From NCBI RefSeq assembly GCF_019801605.1, contig NZ_JAHVIT010000001.1, positions 248,001-312,000 of the forward strand: 64,000 bases of DNA, read 5' to 3'. Made by a program: the position numbers and the translations under genes. Positions 33,508 to 43,378 of this stretch are shown here, in pieces (within the stretch, counting starts at the first letter, position 1; each line of letters opens with the position of its first letter). The notes beneath the pieces were generated by a model. It made no database searches and had not been told where the DNA came from. It saw only the letters and a list, made by a program, of their open reading frames with translations. This DNA comes from Maritimibacter alkaliphilus (GTDB lineage: Bacteria; Pseudomonadota; Alphaproteobacteria; Rhodobacterales; Rhodobacteraceae).

Positions 33508-34133
33508 TGGCACGCGGCCCGGGCACCAGGCACCGTGCCACCGGCGACGGATGGGACGGGATTCTGGCCCCGGGCGAGACGATCCTGTGGCAGGGCCGCC
33601 CTGGCAAGGGCGCATGGATCACCAAGGGCCGCGTCTTCAAGGCGATCTTCGGCGCGATCTTTGCGGGCTTCGCGGCGGTCTGGATGATCCTTGCCGCGCA
33701 GGCGGGCGGCTTCTTCTGGGCCTTCGGGCTGATCCACTTCTCGGTCGGGCTCATGGCCATGGGCGGCGCGCTCTTCGGCCCCGAGCTGCTGCGCCGCTAC
33801 AGCTGGTACACGCTGACCGACCGCCGCGCCTTCATCGCCACCGACTACCCGCTCGCGGGACGGCGGCTCATCTCCTATCCCGTGGGCCCGGGCAGCTACC
33901 TGCGCCGCGCCCACGAGGACCCCGACGCCGTCTACGTCGCGCAGCGTGAACGCAAGGGCACCGAGGGCCACCGCCGCGAGGGCGAGACGGTGCGCCACTG
34001 GAGCACCTTCTCCGAGATCGGCTTCAAGAACCTCACGCCCGCGGAGGCGGACAGGGTATACCGGCTGGCCCGGGGCCTCGTGCATCCGCCCGAAACGCCC
34101 ACCCGACAGGATGCGGAAAGGAGCTTCGCATGA
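33507..34133 (+). CDS. Membrane protein with PH-like domain, pyr operon
   Basis: 208 aa, sharing one base with the pyrB stop. ILAPGETILWQGRPGKG (about 19-35) followed by two membrane helices (FKAIFGAIFAGFAAVWMILAA and FWAFGLIHFSVGLMAMGGALF) and YTLTDRRAFIATDYP is the layout of small bacterial PH-domain membrane proteins. The role is unknown. The coupling to pyrB and to the next two genes is tight in sequence (overlaps of 1 and 4 bases), so it is co-expressed with pyrimidine synthesis, without an obvious biochemical reason. Confidence 0.75.
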   Translation: MARGPGTRHRATGDGWDGILAPGETILWQGRPGKGAWITKGRVFKAIFGAIFAGFAAVWMILAAQAGGFFWAFGLIHFSVGLMAMGGALFGPELLRRYSWYTLTDRRAFIATDYPLAGRRLISYPVGPGSYLRRAHEDPDAVYVAQRERKGTEGHRREGETVRHWSTFSEIGFKNLTPAEADRVYRLARGLVHPPETPTRQDAERSFA

Positions 34134-34669
34134 CGATCCCCGCCGGACCCTATGACACCGTTCATGTCTTTGCCGCCGACCTCGACGACGGCGCTTTCTG
34201 GGACTTCCTCCAGCCCGAGCCCGAAACCGGCCGCTGGGAGCTGCCTGCAGCCCTCGGCGTGCCCGCGCTGGAGGCTGGGCATGTCGATGGCACCGACGTG
34301 TCGGACCTCGACGGCATCGGCCTCTCCGCCTTCCTGATCGAGGGGCAGGGCGTCGATCCGGCCGCCCTTGCACCGGACCGGGCGCGCGTCGACGCGCTCA
34401 CCGGCCATGTCATCATCCTGCGCCCCGGCGCGCTGCCCGAGGGGACCGAGACCCTCGACCCGCGCCCGCCGCTGCGCCATGTCGGCAGCTACGCGCTGCC
34501 CGAGGCCCCGGTGACCATCGAACCCCTGACCGCCGTCACGGCGGAGGGCGACATGGGTCCGCCGCCGCCCAGTGAATTCCCCGCCGAAGCACCGCGCTTC
34601 CCGCGCAGCTACGGCTGGATCCTCGTCATCCTCGTCCTGATCGTCCTCTTGGTCGGAGTCTTCCTGTGA
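34130..34669 (+). CDS. Tail-anchored hypothetical protein, pyr operon
   Basis: 179 aa, overlapping the preceding gene by four bases (ATGA). The body is acidic and soluble, with two regions of Pro/Glu-rich linker near residues 140-155 (GPPPPSEFPAEAPRFPRS), and ends in one C-terminal membrane helix (YGWILVILVLIVLLVGVFL). It is a tail-anchored protein facing the cytoplasm. I recognise no family. It overlaps the dihydroorotase-like gene start by four bases. Being between a PH-like membrane protein and the pyrimidine gene, the two could form a small membrane complex. Confidence 0.7.
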   Translation: MTIPAGPYDTVHVFAADLDDGAFWDFLQPEPETGRWELPAALGVPALEAGHVDGTDVSDLDGIGLSAFLIEGQGVDPAALAPDRARVDALTGHVIILRPGALPEGTETLDPRPPLRHVGSYALPEAPVTIEPLTAVTAEGDMGPPPPSEFPAEAPRFPRSYGWILVILVLIVLLVGVFL

Positions 34670-35925
34670 TCACCTTCCGCAACGCCCGCCTGATCGACCC
34701 CGAAACCGGAGAGGAGCGCCAGGGCGACCTCCACGTCGTCGATGGCCTGATCTCCGATACGCCCGCCCCGGGGGCCGAGGTGATCGACTGCAACGGCGCC
34801 TGCCTTGCGCCCGGCATCGTCGACATCGGCGTGAAGGTCTGTGAGCCGGGCGAACGCCACAAGGAAAGCTTCCGTTCCGCCGGGCTTGCGGCGGCGGCGG
34901 GCGGGGTGACCACCATGGTCACGCGCCCCGACACCGACCCGCCGATCGACAGCCCCGAGACGCTGGAATTCGTCACCCGCCGCGCGCGCGAGGTGAGCCC
35001 GGTGCGCGTGCTGCCCATGGCCGCGCTGACCAAGGGCCGCGCCGGGCGCGAGATGACCGAGATCGGCTTCCTGCTGGATGCGGGCGCCGTGGCCTTCACC
35101 GATTGCGACCACGTGATCGAGAACACCAAGGTCGCGCAGCGCTGCTTCATGTATGCCCGCTCGCTCGGCGCCCTCGTCATTGGCCACGTGCAGGAGCCGG
35201 GCCTCTCGAAGGGGGCCGCCGCCACCTCGGGCAAGTTCGCCTCGCTGCGCGGCCTGCCCTGGGTCTCGCCCATGGCCGAGCGCATGGGCCTCGACCGCGA
35301 CATCGCGCTGATCGAGATGACCGGCGTGCGCTACCACATCGACCAGGTGACCACCGCGCGGGCCCTGCCGGCGCTGGAACGTGCCAAGGAGAACGGCTTC
35401 GACATCACGGCGGGGGTCTCGATACACCACCTGACGCTGAACGAACTCGACGTGGCCGACTATCGCACCTTCTTCAAGGTCAAGCCGCCGCTGCGCGCCG
35501 AGGAGGACCGCAAGGCCGTGGTCGCCGCCGTGGCCTCGGGGCTGATCGACATCATCTCCTCCATGCACACGCCGCAGGACGAGGAGAGCAAGCGCCTGCC
35601 CTTCGAGGAGGCCGCCTCGGGCGCCGTGGGGCTGGAGACGCTGCTGCCGGCGGCCCTGCGCCTCTACCACGCGGGCGAAATGGACCTGCCGACCCTCTTC
35701 CGCGCGCTGTCGCTGAACCCGGCCAAGAGGCTGGGTCTGGGGCAGGGGCGGCTGAGCGCGGGCGCGCCCGCCGACCTCGTGCTTTTCGATCCGGACGCGC
35801 CCTTCGTGCTCGACCGGTTCAAGCTGAACTCGAAATCAAAGAACACGCCCTTCGACGGCGCCCGGATGCAGGGCCGCGTGCGCGGCACTTGGGTCGGCGG
35901 CGCGCGGGTCTTCGGAGACGCCTGA
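34666..35925 (+). CDS. Dihydroorotase-like protein lacking the HxH zinc motif (PyrC'/PyrX type)
   Basis: 419 aa. Overall a class I dihydroorotase: N-terminal beta-sandwich, CLAPGIVDIGVKVCEPG, GVTTMVTRPDTDPP, GHVQEPGLS, SIHHLTLNELDV, VKPPLR and the C-terminal amidohydrolase tail. The metal motif that should read DxHxH is D53-I-G55-V-K57, so both zinc-binding His are lost. The last catalytic segment is HTPQDEESK instead of D-HAPH. In Pseudomonas a similar inactive PyrC' is needed to assemble active aspartate carbamoyltransferase. I expect the same structural role here, with the active dihydroorotase encoded elsewhere. Confidence 0.88.
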   Translation: MITFRNARLIDPETGEERQGDLHVVDGLISDTPAPGAEVIDCNGACLAPGIVDIGVKVCEPGERHKESFRSAGLAAAAGGVTTMVTRPDTDPPIDSPETLEFVTRRAREVSPVRVLPMAALTKGRAGREMTEIGFLLDAGAVAFTDCDHVIENTKVAQRCFMYARSLGALVIGHVQEPGLSKGAAATSGKFASLRGLPWVSPMAERMGLDRDIALIEMTGVRYHIDQVTTARALPALERAKENGFDITAGVSIHHLTLNELDVADYRTFFKVKPPLRAEEDRKAVVAAVASGLIDIISSMHTPQDEESKRLPFEEAASGAVGLETLLPAALRLYHAGEMDLPTLFRALSLNPAKRLGLGQGRLSAGAPADLVLFDPDAPFVLDRFKLNSKSKNTPFDGARMQGRVRGTWVGGARVFGDA

Positions 35926-35926
35926 C

Positions 35927-36535
35927 ATGCCGATCCTCACCTCCACCACGACCGAGCTGATCCTCTGGGCCGTGCTCGGCTACCTTCTGGGCTCGATCCC
36001 CTTCGGCGTCCTGCTCTCACGCGCCTTCGGGCTCGGCGACCTGCGCAAGGTCGGCTCGGGCAATATCGGCGCCACAAACGTGCTGCGCACCGGCAACAAG
36101 GGCGCGGCGGCGCTGACGCTGCTTCTCGACGGCGGCAAGGGGGCGGTGGCTGTGCTGCTGGCCCGGGCGCTTGCCGGGCCCGATGCGGCGCAGCTCGCCG
36201 GGCTCGCGGCCTTCATCGGGCACTGCTTCCCGGTCTGGCTGCAGTTCCGCGGCGGCAAGGGCGTGGCGACCTACTTCGGCCTGATGCTGGCGCTCTACTG
36301 GCCCGCCGGGCTGCTGGCCTGCGCCACCTGGCTGGCGGTGGCGCTGGTGATGCGGATCTCCTCGCTCTCGGCCCTCGTGGCGGCGCTGCTCGGCCCGCTC
36401 TGGCTCTGGGTGATGGGGGCGCCGCAGATGACGCTGCTGGCCACGGCCCTCGGGGTGCTGATCTTCCTCCGGCACCACCAGAACATCGCACGCATCCTCG
36501 CCGGAACCGAACCGAAGATCGGCAAGAAGACCTGA
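35927..36535 (+). CDS. plsY: Glycerol-3-phosphate acyltransferase PlsY
   Basis: 202 aa, one base behind the dihydroorotase-like stop. It acylates glycerol-3-phosphate with acyl-phosphate, the first step of phospholipid synthesis, in the inner membrane. Several membrane helices and the three PlsY motifs are visible: GSIPFGVLLSRAFG near the start, GSGNIGATNVLRTGNKG (about 45-60) and FRGGKGVAT (about 107-116), plus RHHQNIARILAGTEPKIG at the end. A strong terminator follows, closing the pyr operon. Confidence 0.96.
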   Translation: MPILTSTTTELILWAVLGYLLGSIPFGVLLSRAFGLGDLRKVGSGNIGATNVLRTGNKGAAALTLLLDGGKGAVAVLLARALAGPDAAQLAGLAAFIGHCFPVWLQFRGGKGVATYFGLMLALYWPAGLLACATWLAVALVMRISSLSALVAALLGPLWLWVMGAPQMTLLATALGVLIFLRHHQNIARILAGTEPKIGKKT

Positions 36536-36558
36536 TACCGCCCTCAGGCCCGAGACAG

Positions 36559-36589
36559 AAAACCCCGCGGCAGTCCCCGCGGGGTTTTT
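36559..36589. terminator. Bidirectional terminator between plsY and rodA
   Basis: AAAACCCCGCGG (36559-36570), loop CAGTCC, CCGCGGGGTTTTT (36577-36589). A-rich on one side and T-rich on the other, it can serve both convergent operons. Confidence 0.9.
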
Positions 36590-36661
36590 CCTTGTCCGGA
36601 CCTGAAAGGCGATGCGGGCCCCCGCTTCATCTTTCCGAAAATACTCACATCCGACGCCGCC

Positions 36662-37801
36662 TCAGCGCGGGCGGTGGATATGGGCCGACTGCACGAGGCC
36701 GAAGGCCGCCAGCAGCACGATCATCGCCGAGCCGCCGTAGCTCACCAGCGGCAGCGGCACGCCCACGACGGGGGCAAGGCCCATCACCATCGACATGTTC
36801 ACCGCGAAGAACAGGAAGAAGGTCGTCGTGATGCCGAAGATCAGCAGCGAGGAATAGCGGTCCTTGTTCGCCATCGCCGAGGAGATGCAGAACAGCAGGA
36901 TCAGCGCGTAGAGGATCAGCAGCGACGCCCCGCCGACGAAGCCGAATTCTTCGGCCAGCGTGGTGAAGATGAAGTCGGTGTGCTTCTCGGGCAGGAAGTT
37001 CAGCCGCGACTGGGTGCCCTGCATGTAGCCGCGCCCGGCCCATCCGCCCGAGCCGAGGGCGATCTTGGACTGGGTGATGTGGTAGCCCGCGCCGAGCGGA
37101 TCGTTGGAGGGATCGAGGAAGGTGTCGATCCGGCGGAACTGGTAGTCCTTGATCAGCTGCCACGAGGTGCCGCGCGACTGGAAGACCGTGGCGACGAGGC
37201 CGATGGCCGCCCCGATGACCACGGCGAAATAGCCCCAGTGGACGCCCGCGAGGAACATCACCGCGCCGCCGCCCGCCATCAGCAGCACGGCGGTGCCGAG
37301 GTCGGGCTGCTTCAGCACGAGGTAGGTGGGCACGAGGATCATCAGCACCGGCACCAGCACCCAGAGCGGATGCGAGACCTTGCGCGTGGGCAGCCAGTCG
37401 TAATAGGCGGCCAGCAGCATCACGAGGGCGATCTTCATCAGTTCCGAGGGCTGCAGCCGCATGAAGCCGATGTCGATCCAGCGCTGTGCGCCCATGCCCA
37501 CGGTGCCGAAGAACTCCACGAAGATCAGCAGCACCAGCGTGCCCGCATAGGCCACGCCCGAGAGGTTGCGCCAGAACCAGATCGGCACCATGCCGATGAC
37601 GAACATCGCGATCATGCCGATGGCAAAGCGCTTCATCTGCGGTTCGGCCCAGGGATTGAACGAGCCGCCGGCGACCGAGTAGAGCATCAGGAAGCCGACC
37701 GAGGCCACCGCCGTCAGCAGCAGCGCCAGAGGCCAGTTCACGTAGAAGATCTTGCGCAGGCCGGAGGGGACCGTCTTGACCGAATACTCGAGGTAGCTCA
37801 T
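36662..37801 (-). CDS. rodA: Rod shape-determining glycosyltransferase RodA
   Basis: 379 aa SEDS protein with about ten membrane helices. Marks: GAQRWIDIGFMRLQPSELMK (SEDS signature with the W-Asp and QPSE), LVLKQPDLGTAVLL, GRGYMQGTQSRLNFLPEKHTDFIF with the catalytic Asp region, and VGVPLPLVSYGGSAMI. It polymerises peptidoglycan glycan strands in the elongasome together with PBP2. It is the last gene of the mreB-mreC-mreD-mrdA-rodA cluster and overlaps mrdA by four bases. Confidence 0.97.
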   Translation of the reverse strand: MSYLEYSVKTVPSGLRKIFYVNWPLALLLTAVASVGFLMLYSVAGGSFNPWAEPQMKRFAIGMIAMFVIGMVPIWFWRNLSGVAYAGTLVLLIFVEFFGTVGMGAQRWIDIGFMRLQPSELMKIALVMLLAAYYDWLPTRKVSHPLWVLVPVLMILVPTYLVLKQPDLGTAVLLMAGGGAVMFLAGVHWGYFAVVIGAAIGLVATVFQSRGTSWQLIKDYQFRRIDTFLDPSNDPLGAGYHITQSKIALGSGGWAGRGYMQGTQSRLNFLPEKHTDFIFTTLAEEFGFVGGASLLILYALILLFCISSAMANKDRYSSLLIFGITTTFFLFFAVNMSMVMGLAPVVGVPLPLVSYGGSAMIVLLAAFGLVQSAHIHRPR

Positions 37802-39750
37802 GCGCGGGACTTCCGTTCCGTGATCTCGGGCGGGCGCATCTCGCGCAGGCGTTCCTGCTGGACGCGGATCTTCTCGCGGTCCTTGGCGGGGTAGATGTCG
37901 AGCGGCGGATCGCCCTGGAAGAGCGCCTGAAGCGTCACGTCCCGCGCGATCGGCGCCGCGACGGAGGACCCGCCGCCGCCGTGTTCCACCACCACGGCGG
38001 TGGCGACCTGCGGATCGTCATAGGGTGCGAATTCGACGAAGAGCGCGTGGTCGCGCCGGTTCCACGGCAGGTCCGCGTTCGAGGTCACGCCCGCACGCCG
38101 TTCGGCGGCGGTGATGTTGCGCACCTGGCTGGTGCCGGATTTCCCCGCCAGCCGGATCGTGTCCGAGATCACCCGGCTGCCATAGCCGGTGCCGCGCCGG
38201 TCGTTCGACACGGCGTACATCCCCTTGCGCACGAGGCGCAGGTGGTTCTCGTTGATGTCGAGGGGCACGTCGCCAATGATCGGCTGCTCGACCCCGTTGA
38301 TGCTCTTGATCAGCCGCGGGTCCAGCGCCTTGCCGGAGGCGATCCGCGCGGTCATCAGCGCCAGCTGCATCGGCGAGGCCAGCACGTAGCCCTGTCCGAT
38401 GGCGGCGTTCACGCTGTCCCCGATGCGCCATTCCTCGCCACGGACCTCGCGCTTCCACGCCTTCGTGGGGGTCAGGCCCTGCGCCACGGCGGACATCGGC
38501 AGGTCATGGCGCACGCCGAGGCCCAGCCGGTTCGCCATGTCCGAGATCTTCTCGATCCCGATCCGCATGGCCAGTTCGTAGAAATAGACGTCGCAGCTTT
38601 CCCGCAGTGCACCCTCGAGGTTCAGGTGCCCGTGACCGCCCCGTTTCCAGCAGTGGAAGCGGCGGCCCGACACGTCGAGGTGGCCAGGGCAGTAGAAGGT
38701 GCTCTCGGGGCCGATCTCACCGGATTCCAATCCCGCGAGCCCCACCACCATCTTGAAGGTGGAGCCGGGCGGATAGGTGCCCTGCACCGTCTTGGAGGCC
38801 AGCGGGCGGTGGTCGTTTTCCGTCAGCAGGCGGTAGTCGGAGACGGAGATGCCGCGCACGAAGAGGTTGGGATCGAAGGCCGGGGCCGAGCCGATGCCCA
38901 GAAGGTCGCCGGTCTTGCAGTCCACCACCACGGCGGCGGCACTTTCGTTGCCCAGCCGGGCAAGGATGTAGTTCTGCAGCCGGTGGTCGATGGAAAGCTG
39001 CAGGTTCGCCCCGGCCTCGCCCTCGCGGCGGGACAGCTCGCGCATGACGCGGCCCACCGCGTTGACCTCGACCCGCCGGGCGCCGGCCTTGCCGCGCAGC
39101 TGGTCCTCCATCTTGGATTCCAGCCCGACCTTGCCGATCTGGAACCGCGGGATGCGCAGCAGCTGGTCCGGATCCTCGATCCGTTCGAGGTCGTAATCCG
39201 ACACCGGGCCGACATAGCCGACCACATGGGCGAAGTCCTGCTTCATCGGGTAGGACCGCGACAGGCCGACCTCGGGCGTGATGCCGGGCAGGGCAGGGGC
39301 GTTGACTGCGACCTTGGAGACGTCTTCCCAGGTCACCCGGTCCGCCAGCGTGATCGGCAGGAAGGGGGCAGAGCGTTTCATCTCGGCCAGCGCGCGCTCC
39401 AGCTCGTCCGGGTCCAGCGGCACCAGCTCCTTTAGCCGGGCGATGACCTCCTCCACGTCGCCCGCGTCCTCGCGCACGATGGTGATCCGGTAGGCCGGTT
39501 CGTTGCTGGCGATCGGCACGCCCATGCGGTCGAAGATCTCGCCCCGCGCGGGCGGGATCAGGCGGATGTTGATCCGGTTCTCCTCGGCCAGCAGGCGAAA
39601 CTGGTCCGCCTGATCGACCTGCATGTAGCGCATGCGCAGGGCCAGCAGGCCCATGAACCCGGCCTGCATCCCGCCGAGGATCAGGCCGCGGCGGGTGAAC
39701 TTGCCCTTGGAGGTGGCGTTGTCGCGGGGATTGCGGGGGGGCCGGGCCAT
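37798..39750 (-). CDS. mrdA: Penicillin-binding protein 2
   Basis: 650 aa. A single N-terminal membrane helix (GLILGGMQAGFMGLLALRMRYM) is followed by the dimerisation domain and the transpeptidase domain. Active-site boxes are visible: GSTFKMVVG (SxxK), SCDVYFYEL (SxD/N type) and LAGKSGTSQV (KSGT). It cross-links peptidoglycan in side-wall growth as the partner of RodA. It is one base from mreD and overlaps rodA by four bases, so the genes are cotranslated. Acts in the periplasm. Confidence 0.97.
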   Translation of the reverse strand: MARPPRNPRDNATSKGKFTRRGLILGGMQAGFMGLLALRMRYMQVDQADQFRLLAEENRINIRLIPPARGEIFDRMGVPIASNEPAYRITIVREDAGDVEEVIARLKELVPLDPDELERALAEMKRSAPFLPITLADRVTWEDVSKVAVNAPALPGITPEVGLSRSYPMKQDFAHVVGYVGPVSDYDLERIEDPDQLLRIPRFQIGKVGLESKMEDQLRGKAGARRVEVNAVGRVMRELSRREGEAGANLQLSIDHRLQNYILARLGNESAAAVVVDCKTGDLLGIGSAPAFDPNLFVRGISVSDYRLLTENDHRPLASKTVQGTYPPGSTFKMVVGLAGLESGEIGPESTFYCPGHLDVSGRRFHCWKRGGHGHLNLEGALRESCDVYFYELAMRIGIEKISDMANRLGLGVRHDLPMSAVAQGLTPTKAWKREVRGEEWRIGDSVNAAIGQGYVLASPMQLALMTARIASGKALDPRLIKSINGVEQPIIGDVPLDINENHLRLVRKGMYAVSNDRRGTGYGSRVISDTIRLAGKSGTSQVRNITAAERRAGVTSNADLPWNRRDHALFVEFAPYDDPQVATAVVVEHGGGGSSVAAPIARDVTLQALFQGDPPLDIYPAKDREKIRVQQERLREMRPPEITERKSRA

Positions 39751-39751
39751 G

Positions 39752-40297
39752 TCAGCGGAACTCCAGCGAGTCGGTGTCGCCCGGTCCCTGCTTGCGCAGC
39801 CCGAGAAGGGCCTGCAGCAGCAGCACGACGACCGGGTAGGCGAGGATCGTGGCGAGCGCGCGGATCGCCGTCATGGTCAGCGGCGGCGTGTCGATCAGGA
39901 AGAGCGAGAGCGACAGGCGGAAGCCCCCCAGCACCAGCACAACGCCGAGGCCGGCCGCCAGCCATTCCACCGGGAACGGCAGTTCGCGCAGGCCGCGGGC
40001 GCGGTACTTGAGGTATTCGCAGGCCAGCACGGTCACAGCGGCCATCAGGCCGGGCGGGCGCTGGAACAGCAGGTCGGCCATGAAGACCACGAGCCCCACG
40101 AGGACCGGCGGCGCGTAATCGGGCCGCCGCAGGGTGAAGCCGATGCAGAGCACGAGGATCAGGTCCGGCCCGGCCCACTTGCGCGGCAGCGTCTCCAGCG
40201 GCATCAGGTTGAAGAGCATCACCACGAGGGCCAGCAGCACGAAGACCCCCCGCATCACCCAGAGGCGGGAGGCCGGGGTGATCGTGACCTCAGCCAT
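39752..40297 (-). CDS. mreD: Rod shape-determining protein MreD
   Basis: 181 aa from the minus-strand ATG at 40295-40297 (MAEVTITPASRLWVMR), overlapping the mreC 3' end by eight bases. Four to five membrane helices (VFVLLALVVMLFNLM, DYAPPVLVGLVVFMADLLF, LAAGLGVVLVLGGF, ALATILAYPVVVLLLQAL). MreD is an integral membrane part of the elongasome. The longer open frame running into mreC is a shadow. Confidence 0.92.
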   Translation of the reverse strand: MAEVTITPASRLWVMRGVFVLLALVVMLFNLMPLETLPRKWAGPDLILVLCIGFTLRRPDYAPPVLVGLVVFMADLLFQRPPGLMAAVTVLACEYLKYRARGLRELPFPVEWLAAGLGVVLVLGGFRLSLSLFLIDTPPLTMTAIRALATILAYPVVVLLLQALLGLRKQGPGDTDSLEFR

Positions 40298-41201
40298 CGG
40301 GCGTCTCCGCCGTCGTGGCGGCTTCCTCGGCCATGTGGCCGGGCAGCAGCGGCCCCACGATCCCGCCGGGATCGCGCAGCGGATCGGAGCCGAGGTGGCG
40401 CAGCACGCGCAGGAACTCCAGCCGCTCGTAGTCGGCGGCGAGGCGCACGCGCAGGCGCCCGCCCGGGTCCTCGGCCACCTGGCCGACCAGCAGGCCGGCG
40501 GGGAAGACCCCGCCATCGCCCGAGCTGATCACCCGGTCCCCGGGCCGCACGAGGTCCTTGTCCTCGAGGAAGTCGATATGGGGCGCCACGGTATTGTCGC
40601 CCATCAGCATCGCGCGTTGCCCCGAGGGCTGCACCGTCACCGGCACGCGGGAGGATGTATCTGTCAGCAGCACCACCCGCGAGGTGGCACTGCCCACGCC
40701 GCTGATCCGCCCGACGAGGCCGATGCCGTCCATCGCGGCCCAGCCGTCGACGATCCCGTCGCGGGCGCCCACGTTCAGCAGCACCGACTGCCGGAAGGGC
40801 GAGCCGCTGTCGGCCATGACGACGCCGGTGATATAGGTCAGCCGCGGGTCGAGCCGGACGTTGTTCAGGTCCAGAAGGCGGGCGTTCTCCTGCTCCAGCT
40901 GGAGCGCGGCCTCTTTCCACGCCTTCATCTGCTGCAACTCGCGCCGCAGTTCCTGATTCTGTTCGTGGATGCGCCGGTAGGACTGGAAATCCCGCAGGAT
41001 GTTCACGGTCGCGGTGACGGGCGCCATGGCCCAGTCGAAGGAGGGGACCACCTTGTCGACGACCTGTGCGCGGAAGCGTTCCACGCGCGGGCTGTCGATC
41101 CGCCAGACGAGGAACACCGCGATCAGGCAGAGCACCACGACGCTGGCCAGCAGGCGCCGCAGCGGGGTGACATAATCCTCGTCTTGCCGGTTTCTGGCCA
41201 A
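40290..41201 (-). CDS. mreC: Rod shape-determining protein MreC
   Basis: 303 aa. One N-terminal membrane helix (LLASVVVLCLIAVFLVW), then a coiled coil (about 70-110, SYRRIHEQNQELRRELQQMK), then the periplasmic beta domain with NVGARDGIVDGWAAMDGIGLVGRI and DRVISSGDGGVFPAGLLVG. The C-terminal tail is a 25-residue acidic/alanine extension. It links MreB inside to PBP2 outside. It lies 79 bases behind mreB; a GGTGGGGC hairpin at 41244-41268 is in that gap. Confidence 0.95.
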   Translation of the reverse strand: MARNRQDEDYVTPLRRLLASVVVLCLIAVFLVWRIDSPRVERFRAQVVDKVVPSFDWAMAPVTATVNILRDFQSYRRIHEQNQELRRELQQMKAWKEAALQLEQENARLLDLNNVRLDPRLTYITGVVMADSGSPFRQSVLLNVGARDGIVDGWAAMDGIGLVGRISGVGSATSRVVLLTDTSSRVPVTVQPSGQRAMLMGDNTVAPHIDFLEDKDLVRPGDRVISSGDGGVFPAGLLVGQVAEDPGGRLRVRLAADYERLEFLRVLRHLGSDPLRDPGGIVGPLLPGHMAEEAATTAETPDG

Positions 41202-41243
41202 GGGACCCTCTCCCGATACCTAGAGGCGGGCCGCCGCGACTGC

Positions 41244-41268
41244 GGTGGGGCAGCGCGACCGCCCCACC
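41244..41268 (-). other. Hairpin between mreB and mreC
   Basis: GGTGGGGC (41244-41251) pairs with GCCCCACC (41261-41268), loop of nine. No T-tract. It could lower mreC expression relative to mreB by partial termination or protect the mreB mRNA 3' end. Confidence 0.4.
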
Positions 41269-41280
41269 AGCGTGGGCAGA

Positions 41281-42447
<1,167 letters not shown>

Positions 42448-42485
42448 CTATTCCGCTTTTCTGCGAACACGGATATGAGAGCGCC

Positions 42486-43256
42486 ATGCTGTCGTATCAA
42501 CACGCCTATCACGCGGGCAATCCCGCAGACGTCCACAAGCACGCCCTGCTGGCCTCGGTGCTGTCCTACCTCTGCGGCAAGGACAAGCCCCTCACCTACA
42601 TGGAAACCCATTCCGGGAGAGCCCTTTACCGGCTCGACGGGGCCGAGGCGCTCAAGACCGGGGAGGCGGCGCAGGGGGTGGGGCGGCTGCTCGACGCGCT
42701 GCCGGCGGATCACCCCTACCTGCGGGCGCTGGCGGCCGTGCGCGCGGCCGAGGGCCCCGAGGCCTATCCCGGCTCGCCCCGGATCGCGGCAGAGTTCCTG
42801 CGTCCCGATGACCGGATGCACCTCGCGGAGCTGCATCCGCAGGAGTTCGAGGCGCTGCGCGAGGCGATGAAGGGCAGGGGCGCCAAGCTGCACCGGCAGG
42901 ACGGGTTCGAGATGGCGCTCTCCGTGGCGCCGCCAGAGCCGCGCCGCGGCCTGCTGCTGATCGACCCGAGCTGGGAAGTGAAGTCGGATTATACCAGCCT
43001 GCCGATCTTCCTCTCCAAGCTGCACCGGATCTGGAACGTGGGTGTGGTGCTGCTGTGGTATCCGATCCTGCGCGACGCGGTGCATCTGCCGATGCTGCGC
43101 GCCATCGAGGCGCAGGACTTCCCCGGGGCGATCCGCCACGAGGTCCGCTTCCCGCCCGTGCGCGAGGGGCACCGCATGGTGGGTTCCGGCATGTACGTGA
43201 TCAACGCCCCCTGGGGGACCGAGGCCGCGCTGAAGGACATCGACCGCCTGTTCTGA
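42486..43256 (+). CDS. rlmJ: 23S rRNA m6A2030 methyltransferase RlmJ
   Basis: 256 aa. ATG 42486 (MLSYQHAYHAGNPADVHKHALL) is the family N-terminus; ATG 42429 in frame adds 19 unrelated residues. RlmJ methylates A2030 of 23S rRNA. HAGNPADVHKH and METHSGRALYRLD are the SAM-region marks. The catalytic motif is DPSWE (160-164) where E. coli has DPPYE, so the aromatic residue is Trp and the second Pro is Ser. The same variant probably is normal in alphaproteobacteria; activity is expected. Convergent with the RND operon. Confidence 0.9.
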   Translation: MLSYQHAYHAGNPADVHKHALLASVLSYLCGKDKPLTYMETHSGRALYRLDGAEALKTGEAAQGVGRLLDALPADHPYLRALAAVRAAEGPEAYPGSPRIAAEFLRPDDRMHLAELHPQEFEALREAMKGRGAKLHRQDGFEMALSVAPPEPRRGLLLIDPSWEVKSDYTSLPIFLSKLHRIWNVGVVLLWYPILRDAVHLPMLRAIEAQDFPGAIRHEVRFPPVREGHRMVGSGMYVINAPWGTEAALKDIDRLF

Positions 43257-43378
43257 GGGGGCGGCCTGGGCGCCGCGCCGCTCCGGCGGCGGGTGCGGCG
43301 CGCGTGCTGCCAAGGGCTGGGGCGCGGCATTGCCGGGGCAGGGGCTCAGCCCCGGGGCGGGCCCGGCTCAGCTTCGAC

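Noticed and set aside
34666-35925. Active dihydroorotase (pyrC)
   Set aside because: Both His of the zinc motif are missing, so the pyrC symbol is withheld.
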